From Bellilinea sp034411135 (lineage in GTDB: Bacteria; Chloroflexota; Anaerolineae; Anaerolineales; Anaerolineaceae), in the NCBI GenBank assembly GCA_034411135.1, contig DAOUMN010000021.1, forward strand, positions 62,001 through 126,000: 64,000 bases of DNA. The letters run 5' to 3'. This document shows, one piece after another, positions 57,173 through 64,000 of the stretch. The notes beneath the pieces were generated by a model that was not told the DNA's origin, made no database searches, and saw only the letters and a list, made by a program, of their open reading frames with translations. Each line of letters opens with the position of its first letter. Position 1 is the stretch's first letter. A program made the translations under genes and the position numbers.

Positions 57173-59740
57173 TTATTTTTCCAGGAATTTGCGCTGCCAC
57201 TCGAATAACTTGTTCAATGCCTCAATGGGAGACAGGTTGTTGATATCCAATGCCTTGAGCTCATCCAGCAGAGGATTGGTCTCCGGGAAAAGAGCAATCT
57301 GCTGGGCAGCCAGCGGGTCGATGCGCACTGCTTTACCCGACGAAGCCTCCAACTGACGCAGGATTTCCGCAGCGCGCTGAATGACCGGTTGCGGTAATCC
57401 CGCTAATTGAGCTACATGGATGCCGTAGGAACGATCCGCACCACCGGGTAAAATTTTGTGCAGGAAAACCACTTTGCCTTCGGCTTCGCTTACTGCTACA
57501 TTGAAATTGCGTACACCGGGGAGCAGTTCGCTCAACTGGGTCAACTCGTGGTAGTGAGTAGCGAACAGGGTGCGAGCGCGCAAGCGGGGGTGATTATGAA
57601 TATATTCGACAACTGCCCAAGCGATGGATAAACCATCATAGGTGCTGGTGCCTCGCCCAATCTCATCCAGGATGAGCAGGCTGCGTGGCGTAGCATGGTG
57701 AAGAATGTTGGCGGTTTCGACCATTTCAACCATAAAGGTGGATTGCCCGGCATGAATTTCATCCTGTGCGCCAATGCGGGTAAAAATACGGTCAACCAGG
57801 CCGATGGTTGCCTGGCGGGCAGGCACGAAACTACCGATCTGCGCCATCAGTACGATCAAAGCGACCTGGCGCAAAAAAGTGGATTTACCACTCATGTTGG
57901 GACCGGTAATAATTCGTACCCATTCACCCAGTTCGAACACTGCATCATTGGGGACAAAACGCTCGCCGCTCAGGTTGCGCTCTACGACCGGGTGGCGACC
58001 ATCACGAATGTCCAATCCGGCATCATCGGTGAGCTTTGGGCGGCAATACCCGCCCAGTGCCGCTGCTTCCGCCAATGCGGCAAGGGTATCCAGCTCAGCC
58101 AGGCAGGCGGCGCTTTCCAGCAACCGCTGGCTGGTAACGGATATTTGCTGGCAAACCTGATGGAATAATCGGTTTTCGATTTCGCGAATGCGTTCCTCCG
58201 CATTGAGCACCAGAGTTTCATACTCCTTCATTTCCGGAGTGATAAACCGCTCGGCGTTGACCAGCGTTTGCTTGCGGATGTACTCAGCCGGAGCAAGGTG
58301 GGCTGCGCCGCGTGAAATTTCGATGAAATAACCGAAAACTTTGTTGTAACCCACTTTGAGCGTTCGAATACCGGTACGCTCGCGTTCGACTTCTTCCAGG
58401 GCGGAAATCCATTGGCGGGCATGTTCCGATGAAGCAATGACTGAATCCAATTCATTGGAATAGCCCGGGCGAATCACACCACTATTTTGCAATGTCGCTG
58501 GTGGATCGTCATTGATAGCCCGTTCCAGTAATTCCAGCTCCTCGGCGCAATCTGGCAGGTGGGCAAGCAAGGTGTTCAGATTAGAGGCATTGACAGGGAT
58601 CGTGCTGCGGATGTGTGGCAGCAGACGCAGGGTGGCGCGCAAGCTGACAAGGTCGCGCGGGGTAGCGTGACCCGATAAAACCCGGTTGGTCAGGCGCTCC
58701 AGGTCCGCCAGTGGACGCAGTGCGGCACGCAGTTCGGAGCGTGCCAATCCATCGGCAAGCAGTTCAGCCAACTGTTCCTGGCGCTGCTGAATCGTCTGGA
58801 TGTCGAGCAACGGTTTGCTGACCCACTGGCGGATCAGGCGTTTACCCATAGGGGTTACGGTGTGGTCGAGCACGCTGAGTAGTGAGCCTTCCACCTCTCC
58901 ACTGCGCAGGGTTTCGGTCAGTTCCAGGTTGCGGCGGGTAGCAGCATCCAGTATCATGAATTCGTCCAAGCCGTATGTGGAAAGGCGCTGCAGAAGACGC
59001 AGAGCAGCCGGTTGGGTTTCATTGAGATATTGCAAAATTGCGCCTGCGGCACGGATGGCAAGTGGTTTACCGCGCAGTCCAAAACCATCCAGAGAGCCAA
59101 CCTCAAAATGGCGCAACAATACATCCTGACAGCGAGCAGCCTCGAAATGCCAGTTTTGCCAGTGGGTCAGGTGACCGTTAAGGTTGTGGTTTAGCTCGCT
59201 GCCTTCGGGCAACAGAATTTCAGCAGGCTGCAGACGCACAAGTTCCGCGCGAAGCGCATTTTGCACGTCTCCATCGCTAAATTCACTGGCGCGAAATTCA
59301 CCGGTTGTGATGTCCACATACGCGATCCCGGCTTTATTTTCCTGCAGGACCACTCCCGCCAGGTAATTGTTGCGATCACCTTTGAGTAAAGAGGACTCAA
59401 ACACCGTGCCGGGAGTGACCACCCGAACAACCTCGCGGGGGAAAAGACCACGGATGGGTTGGTCGCCAACCTGTTCGCAAATGGCAACGTGATAGCCTTT
59501 TTCGATCAGCCGGGCAAGGTAATTTTCTACGGCGTGGTAGGGAATGCCCGCCATCGGAATGCGATTGCCCTTGGCAACGTTGCGTGAGGTGAGAACGATG
59601 TCCAGTTCACGGGCAGTGATTTCCGCATCCTGATCGAAGGTTTCATAAAAATCACCCAGGCGAAAGAAGAGAATGGCATGGGGATATTGACGTTTGATGT
59701 CGAGGTATTGCTGGCGAATAGGGGTTACGTCTTCACTCAT
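57173..59740 (-). CDS. mutS: DNA mismatch repair protein MutS
   Basis: This 855-residue protein recognises base mismatches. The mismatch-binding motif FYETF sits near residue 31 (F-x-E), and the C-terminal ATPase has Walker A GPNMSGKST, LLILDEIGRGTSTYDG (Walker B and signature) and the THYHEL segment. The length and domain order match MutS1 rather than the smaller MutS2. It converges on the GH57 gene with a four-base gap. The ATG at 59740 is the only suited start. Confidence 0.96.
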   Translation of the reverse strand: MSEDVTPIRQQYLDIKRQYPHAILFFRLGDFYETFDQDAEITARELDIVLTSRNVAKGNRIPMAGIPYHAVENYLARLIEKGYHVAICEQVGDQPIRGLFPREVVRVVTPGTVFESSLLKGDRNNYLAGVVLQENKAGIAYVDITTGEFRASEFSDGDVQNALRAELVRLQPAEILLPEGSELNHNLNGHLTHWQNWHFEAARCQDVLLRHFEVGSLDGFGLRGKPLAIRAAGAILQYLNETQPAALRLLQRLSTYGLDEFMILDAATRRNLELTETLRSGEVEGSLLSVLDHTVTPMGKRLIRQWVSKPLLDIQTIQQRQEQLAELLADGLARSELRAALRPLADLERLTNRVLSGHATPRDLVSLRATLRLLPHIRSTIPVNASNLNTLLAHLPDCAEELELLERAINDDPPATLQNSGVIRPGYSNELDSVIASSEHARQWISALEEVERERTGIRTLKVGYNKVFGYFIEISRGAAHLAPAEYIRKQTLVNAERFITPEMKEYETLVLNAEERIREIENRLFHQVCQQISVTSQRLLESAACLAELDTLAALAEAAALGGYCRPKLTDDAGLDIRDGRHPVVERNLSGERFVPNDAVFELGEWVRIITGPNMSGKSTFLRQVALIVLMAQIGSFVPARQATIGLVDRIFTRIGAQDEIHAGQSTFMVEMVETANILHHATPRSLLILDEIGRGTSTYDGLSIAWAVVEYIHNHPRLRARTLFATHYHELTQLSELLPGVRNFNVAVSEAEGKVVFLHKILPGGADRSYGIHVAQLAGLPQPVIQRAAEILRQLEASSGKAVRIDPLAAQQIALFPETNPLLDELKALDINNLSPIEALNKLFEWQRKFLEK

Positions 59741-59894
59741 GTAGTCATTCTACGTTGGGCAGCCAAATTGAGCAAGGTTTTCAAGCCATACCTTTATAAC
59801 ACGAACCAGTTATCAAGATTGACAGGTAGCTTGTCGATCAGCAGTGGGTTGGTTACAATCACAATACGCATCCCCTTATATTTCAATTCCAGGT

Positions 59895-62099
59895 ATGAAA
59901 GCCATTTTCCTGATCTTCCTGCTGATGATGTTGTCTGTTGTGAGTGGATTTACTCCGCTGCCTGTTATAACCGCCAGCAGTAGTACGGCTATTTATTCTG
60001 ATGGATTGGCGGCTAACTGGCATGACTGGTCGTGGACAAGCAGAGACCTTGCGGCGACTTCGCCTGTCTATGCCGGTACAAAGAGTATCGCAGTCAATTT
60101 TGGCGCGTGGGGTGGACTTTCTTTTTATAAGGCGGACGTGGATGCTACCGGCATGACCCATCTGCAATTTTACTTGCATGGTGGCAGTGTTGGCGGACAA
60201 CGAATGAATGTATATTTCAATTTCGAGGGCGGCAGTAGCGGACCGGCGGTCAGCATTCCGGCAGCCATTGCCAACACGTGGCAGAGGATTGCGATCCCTC
60301 TTAGTGCACTCAACCCCGCTGAGCTGCCCGTTAATCGCATAACCTGGCAGGATGCCAACGGAAGCAGCCAGCCAACGATCTACCTGGACGAAATTGCGCT
60401 GGTGTCCGATATCCCGGCAGATGCGCCGCAAATCAGTGACGGTTATTTCCACCCACGCTCGATTCCAGCGGATGGATCCACAGCCTTGATTGTGCGCGCT
60501 CAGGTCTACGATCCACAGGGAAGCAGTGATATTGTTTCGGTCAGCCTGGATGGTCGTGAGTTAGGGAGTGGTACGGTCTTGCTCAAGGACGACGGGTTGA
60601 GCAATGATGGCGCTGCTGGGGATGGCGTGTACGGTGTAGCGATCACTGCTTCTGGCGGCGTAACCCCGCGCGAAGTGAACCTGCGGATTTCGGCTATGGA
60701 TGTTGCTGGCCATTCCAGTCTGGCGTTTGTTGGCAAATTGACTGTGCTGGGCAATCCGGGCGGTTCAATTCCGGCAGGACTACCGTCCCACACCGGCTGG
60801 GGGTCGAATGCCTGGAGCGAGAACCCGGCGGACGACTGGCAAAAAAATTCCGGTGTGCCGTGGGACTACGTTTATCAATACATCACCTGGGGTTGGGAAG
60901 GCTGGGGAGGTCAATTTGTGCGCCGCTTTGTTCAACATGCCTGGAACAATAATTATGTGCCGGTTGTGACCGTTTATCTGATGTTGGGAGTTCCTCCCAA
61001 TAACGGCGAGGGCGGTCGAGTTTATGTGGAAAAATTGAAAAACAGCACTACGGTGAGCCAATACTTTGCTTCCCTGCAACGAGCTGCCGAGGAAGCCCGT
61101 GGTGATCGACTGGTCATTTTTAATATTGAACCAGATTTCTACGGTTTCATGCAGCAAGTCAGCAACGAGGATAATCCGCCCGCTGGCGTGCAACCTGACG
61201 ACCCGGGTTCATTTTTTGTTGCACTCAACAAACCGGGCTATGCCAATACATTGGCGGGCTTTGGACAATACCTGGTGGATATGATCCACATGACGGCGCC
61301 CAATGCGCTGGTGGCGCCAATGGCGTCGATGTGGGCGGTCAACCGGGATCCACAGGGTAGCAGTGCTGCCGAAGCGGTAACCTACGCTCAGCGAACTGCG
61401 GCGTTTATTCATGCAATGGGTGGCGACCGATCTGATCTGCTGGTCGTGGAATGGTCTGACCGTGACGCGGGCCGGGGTATTCGTCCCTGGTGGGATGATA
61501 GTGACCGCTCGTTGCCGCGCCCCAACCGGGCAATTCTATGGGAAAACGCACTCTCCATGGCAGCCGGAAAGCGCCTATTGCTTTGGCAAGTGCCGGTTGG
61601 GAACATGAACCTGGATGATACTTGCAAGCGTTACCGGGATAACCGTGCTGCGTATCTTTTCAATCACCCGCGCGACCTGGCAGATGCGGGAGTGATCGGT
61701 ATCCTCTTTGGCGGGGGAGATGGGTGTTCCACCCAGGTGGACACTGACGGTGGTTATGTCCGATCGCGTGGTGAGACGGCATATGCAGCGCCAAATACAC
61801 CACAAGGCTTGCGTTTACTATCGGTTCAGGGTGCACTGGTGCACCTGACCTGGCAGGAAAATGGCGATGCCGATCTGTGGGGTTACCGAGTCCATTATCA
61901 CCGTTCCGGCGGCAGCGAATCCGTCCAGACCCTCAGCCGAAAAAATTCAGCGATGCTGATTCTGCCGCAAGCCGGTGAGTGGACAGTCTGGCTGACCGCT
62001 TACGATGCGCTCGGCAATTCAAGCCCAGCCTCTGTTTCGGTGCGGGTGATGACGACTGAAAACGCCAGTCTGGTGTATTTACCCTTGCTCAAGCGATAG
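59895..62099 (+). CDS. Large secreted carbohydrate-active-like protein ending YLPLLKR
   Basis: This 734-residue protein has a signal peptide (KAIFLIFLLMMLSVVSG). A jelly-roll, CBM-like region follows (about 35-180; MTHLQFYLHGGS, IYLDEIALVSD), then an Ig/invasin-like domain (190-290), a long TIM-barrel-like region (300-620; WEGWGGQFVRRFVQHAWN, VIFNIEPDF, DLLVVEWSDRD) and a fibronectin-III domain (about 640-725). It probably acts on an external polysaccharide. The final SLVYLPLLKR resembles the C-terminal YLPL tails of many Chloroflexota exported proteins. The start is chosen at the signal peptide. Confidence 0.7.
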   Translation: MKAIFLIFLLMMLSVVSGFTPLPVITASSSTAIYSDGLAANWHDWSWTSRDLAATSPVYAGTKSIAVNFGAWGGLSFYKADVDATGMTHLQFYLHGGSVGGQRMNVYFNFEGGSSGPAVSIPAAIANTWQRIAIPLSALNPAELPVNRITWQDANGSSQPTIYLDEIALVSDIPADAPQISDGYFHPRSIPADGSTALIVRAQVYDPQGSSDIVSVSLDGRELGSGTVLLKDDGLSNDGAAGDGVYGVAITASGGVTPREVNLRISAMDVAGHSSLAFVGKLTVLGNPGGSIPAGLPSHTGWGSNAWSENPADDWQKNSGVPWDYVYQYITWGWEGWGGQFVRRFVQHAWNNNYVPVVTVYLMLGVPPNNGEGGRVYVEKLKNSTTVSQYFASLQRAAEEARGDRLVIFNIEPDFYGFMQQVSNEDNPPAGVQPDDPGSFFVALNKPGYANTLAGFGQYLVDMIHMTAPNALVAPMASMWAVNRDPQGSSAAEAVTYAQRTAAFIHAMGGDRSDLLVVEWSDRDAGRGIRPWWDDSDRSLPRPNRAILWENALSMAAGKRLLLWQVPVGNMNLDDTCKRYRDNRAAYLFNHPRDLADAGVIGILFGGGDGCSTQVDTDGGYVRSRGETAYAAPNTPQGLRLLSVQGALVHLTWQENGDADLWGYRVHYHRSGGSESVQTLSRKNSAMLILPQAGEWTVWLTAYDALGNSSPASVSVRVMTTENASLVYLPLLKR

Positions 62100-62101
62100 A
62101 T

Positions 62102-62749
62102 TTAAACGGCTTTGGCACCGCATTCGGTGCAAAACTTGGCATCGGGCTGGAGCTTCGCACCACATTGGGAACAATGATTTATGACCTGTAGTTTAGTTCC
62201 GCAACTGGGGCAGAATTTGGCGTTGACCGCCAATGGTTCTCCGCACTGCGGGCACGAAGCCCGAATTGTCTCGCGCCAGTTATCCTGGCTGAGTTTTTTA
62301 TCTTCATTTGCCATGGCAGCATGTGCCCACACTTCTTCCACCGATTGAGAAGCCTGGGCGGCGCTCATCTCAACACCGAGGTCGGGGGCACAGTTTTTGC
62401 ACAAACCGCATTTATGATTCCAGCAGCTTTTCAGGCATACCCATGATGAGCAGCGCGGGCACTGGCGAAAAAGGGGCTTGATTTCCTGAATCGCTTCCGC
62501 AAATGCCTGATCGCGGGCTTTTTGCCAGGCTGCCGAGCGCACTTTTTCGCCCACTTCCGCAGCGGCATTGAAAATCCCGCCGAATAAACTGTTGGCTGTA
62601 TCCAGAGCGCTGCTTATTGTACCGGTTTTCCACCCCTTAAAATCCGTACGATAGCCGCTACCGCAACGATTACACTGAAATTCGAATTGAAAACCTGTGT
62701 TTGTGCTCAGGTCGGAATAATTACTGGTATACTCGATCTCCCCACCCAT
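62102..62749 (-). CDS. Zinc-ribbon protein
   Basis: This 215-residue protein has zinc ribbons: an N-terminal CNRCGSGY, a middle pair CPRCSSWVCLKSC and CGLCKNC, and a C-terminal set of CPQCGEPL, FCPSCGTKL, CSQCGAKL and FCTECGAK. The central Ala- and Lys-rich part is helical. Function unknown; such repeats bind proteins or nucleic acids. GGAGGG seven bases before the ATG at 62749 fixes the start. It converges on the secreted protein two bases away. Confidence 0.82.
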   Translation of the reverse strand: MGGEIEYTSNYSDLSTNTGFQFEFQCNRCGSGYRTDFKGWKTGTISSALDTANSLFGGIFNAAAEVGEKVRSAAWQKARDQAFAEAIQEIKPLFRQCPRCSSWVCLKSCWNHKCGLCKNCAPDLGVEMSAAQASQSVEEVWAHAAMANEDKKLSQDNWRETIRASCPQCGEPLAVNAKFCPSCGTKLQVINHCSQCGAKLQPDAKFCTECGAKAV

Positions 62750-62787
62750 GCTTACACCCTCCCCATCCTGGTATTGATTTTGCACTG

Positions 62788-62796
62788 ATTATAGCA
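62788..62796 (-). promoter_or_regulatory. Extended -10 promoter of the zinc-ribbon gene
   Basis: On the minus strand TGCTATAAT has a perfect -10 and the TGn extension, about 39 bases before the ATG at 62749. Confidence 0.5.
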
Positions 62797-62891
62797 TTAT
62801 CAGTGGTCTGCAGTCAGGAAATTGGTGGAGCAATTGAAAAAAAGTCAATTTCAGGTTATAAAATTATATCTATATTGATCACAGGTGAACC

Positions 62892-63839
62892 ATGACAGAT
62901 CAGCATGATCGTCAAAATAACGCCGGAGATACCAGCGGGTTGGAACAAATAGAAATTGGCATTGGTACGTGGGCGTGGGGGGATCGTATTTTTTGGGGGT
63001 ACGGGAGAGGATATACCGACGAGGATTTGAAAGCGGTGTTCCAGTATTGCTATCAGGCAGGATTTGATTTTTTTGATACGGCTGAGGTGTACGGACAGGG
63101 AAGATCAGAAAGATTATTGGGAAAATTTATTGGCGAAAGCGGCGAGAAAGTGCGTATAGCCACAAAATTCATGCCTTTGCCGTGGCGATTAGGTCCCACA
63201 GCACTACTCAAAGCTCTTCGTGCCAGCCTGGCGCGCCTGGAACTGGAGCGGGTTGATCTCTATCAGATGCATTGGCCCTACCCACCGGTGCGGATAGAAA
63301 CCTGGATGGAAGCCATGGCAGAGGCAGTCCAAAGTGGACAGACCCTGGCGGTGGGAGTGTCCAATTATGACCGCAGCCAGATGCAGCGGGCTTTTGAAAG
63401 CCTAGCCAGCCTGGGTGTTCGGCTGGCATCTAACCAGGTTGAATACCACCTGCTTAACCGCAAAGCGGAAAAGAGCGGTCTTCTTGATCACTGCCGCGAA
63501 CTGGGTGTACGCCTGATTGCCTACAGTCCGCTGGCGCAGGGGGCACTGACCGGCAAGTACAGTCCCTCTAACCCGATGCGCGGTTTTCGCGAGTCGCGAT
63601 ACAATCGCCGTTTCCTGGAACGCATTCAGCCCTTGATCCAAAAAATGCGCCTGATCGGTGTCCGTCATGAGGGAAAAACCATTGGTCAGGTAGCCATCAA
63701 TTGGGTTATATGCAAGGGCGCATTGCCTATTCCGGGTATAAAGACGCTGCGCCAGGCGCAGGAAAACCTGGGTGCGGCTGGCTGGCGCCTGACCGAAGAG
63801 GAAGTCGCCGAATTGGATGAGTTGAGCGAGCGGGTATGA
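62892..63839 (+). CDS. Aldo/keto reductase
   Basis: This 315-residue protein has the catalytic set of the aldo/keto reductase barrel: Asp and Tyr in FFDTAEVYGQG, Lys in IATKFMP and His in LYQMHWPYPP. It reduces carbonyl groups with NADPH. The GIGTWAWGD N-terminus and IPIPGIKTLRQAQENLGA near the C-terminus fit the AKR family that includes YajO/Tas-type enzymes. Substrate unknown. It is a monocistronic gene, divergent from the zinc-ribbon gene. Confidence 0.93.
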   Translation: MTDQHDRQNNAGDTSGLEQIEIGIGTWAWGDRIFWGYGRGYTDEDLKAVFQYCYQAGFDFFDTAEVYGQGRSERLLGKFIGESGEKVRIATKFMPLPWRLGPTALLKALRASLARLELERVDLYQMHWPYPPVRIETWMEAMAEAVQSGQTLAVGVSNYDRSQMQRAFESLASLGVRLASNQVEYHLLNRKAEKSGLLDHCRELGVRLIAYSPLAQGALTGKYSPSNPMRGFRESRYNRRFLERIQPLIQKMRLIGVRHEGKTIGQVAINWVICKGALPIPGIKTLRQAQENLGAAGWRLTEEEVAELDELSERV

Positions 63840-63862
63840 GCTGAAGGGGGATCGAATCAAGG

Positions 63863-63868
63863 TATAAT
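63863..63868 (+). promoter_or_regulatory. -10 box of a possibly leaderless gene at the window end
   Basis: TATAAT ends 7 bases before the ATG at 63876, with no Shine-Dalgarno site between. Transcription would begin at or within a base or two of the ATG. Confidence 0.55.
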
Positions 63869-63875
63869 CCAGCCC

Positions 63876-64000
63876 ATGAATGACCAAACAGCCCGTTTCA
63901 TCCCGTTTAATGCCATCAACCAATTCATGCTACCGGAATACCGGGTCAAGATATTGCAGGAAGTATTTGGCGGGTTTTCCCAACTTTCCGACCAACGTCA
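63876..64000 (+). CDS. N-terminal part of an unidentified protein (runs off the window)
   Basis: The frame opens with MNDQTARFIPFNAINQFMLPE and stays open to the window end, giving about 41 residues. Nothing recognisable is visible yet. A -10 box stands directly upstream, with no ribosome-binding site, so it may be translated from a leaderless message. Confidence 0.55.
   Translation, partial: MNDQTARFIPFNAINQFMLPEYRVKILQEVFGGFSQLSDQR

Noticed and set aside
1..64000. CRISPR arrays, tRNA or rRNA genes, prophage or toxin-antitoxin loci
   Set aside because: I saw no regularly spaced repeats, no tRNA-like TTCGA arms with acceptor stems, no rRNA-like stretches and no phage or toxin-antitoxin gene sets.

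Overview
The window is a gene-dense bacterial chromosome segment, most likely from a Chloroflexota bacterium of the Anaerolineae type. This is an inference. It rests on a mevalonate-pathway decarboxylase with the YWGNRD motif, a Pfa-like megasynthase fused into one chain, lipoproteins in an apparently single-membrane envelope, and a secreted protein ending in YLPLLKR. I see no rRNA, tRNA or CRISPR array. Promoters follow the usual TTGACA/TATAAT form, starts include several TTG and GTG codons, and many genes are coupled by ATGA overlaps.

Layout. 1-1.3 kb: end of a threonine operon (thrC-thrB). 1.3-2.7 kb: an insertion sequence whose transposase is interrupted by an amber codon; its right end stops just before the rpsT promoter. 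2.7-9.2 kb: plus-strand housekeeping genes (rpsT, argS, a cyclic-2,3-diphosphoglycerate-synthetase-like GTPase, obg, nadD, a beta-propeller lipoprotein). 9.2-12.2 kb: a minus-strand operon of ECF sigma factor, zinc-type anti-sigma factor, a bactofilin-like membrane protein and a lipoprotein, probably an envelope-stress unit. 12.4-20.3 kb: EamA transporter, dodecin, PPK2, ArfB, PH-domain protein, RRM protein, GrpB protein, deoxynucleoside kinase, MFS transporter and acyltransferase. 20.3-25.1 kb: a minus-strand run of acylphosphatase, membrane metallopeptidase, HEAT protein, site-2-type protease and mevalonate decarboxylase. 25.2-27.6 kb: a methyltransferase, small membrane proteins and a transglutaminase-like protein.

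27.7-39.6 kb is the most notable region. A 2838-residue synthase (KS-AT-KS-ACP-ACP-ACP-KR-DH) is followed, overlapping, by a phosphopantetheinyl transferase. Convergent to these lie a PfaD-type flavin enoyl reductase and a nitrilase-superfamily amidase. Together they look like a condensed relative of the polyunsaturated fatty acid (Pfa) synthases, making a long-chain acyl product that I cannot name. All three ACPs carry Thr where the phosphopantetheine Ser normally sits.

39.6-49.8 kb: RNA methyltransferase, YgiQ radical SAM protein, a phosphofructokinase with an altered phosphate-donor motif, two HPRT paralogues, a cytidylate-kinase-like protein, an apparently free-standing structured non-coding RNA (about 290 nt, strong promoter and terminator), thioredoxin-like ferredoxin, esterase, ATP-grasp ligase and a SlyD-like FKBP. 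49.8-54.6 kb: a minus-strand cluster around an FtsZ whose T7-loop aspartate is replaced by histidine. 54.8-64 kb: an SDR epimerase, a GH57/DUF3536 protein, MutS, a large secreted multidomain protein, a zinc-ribbon protein, an aldo/keto reductase and the start of an unidentified gene.
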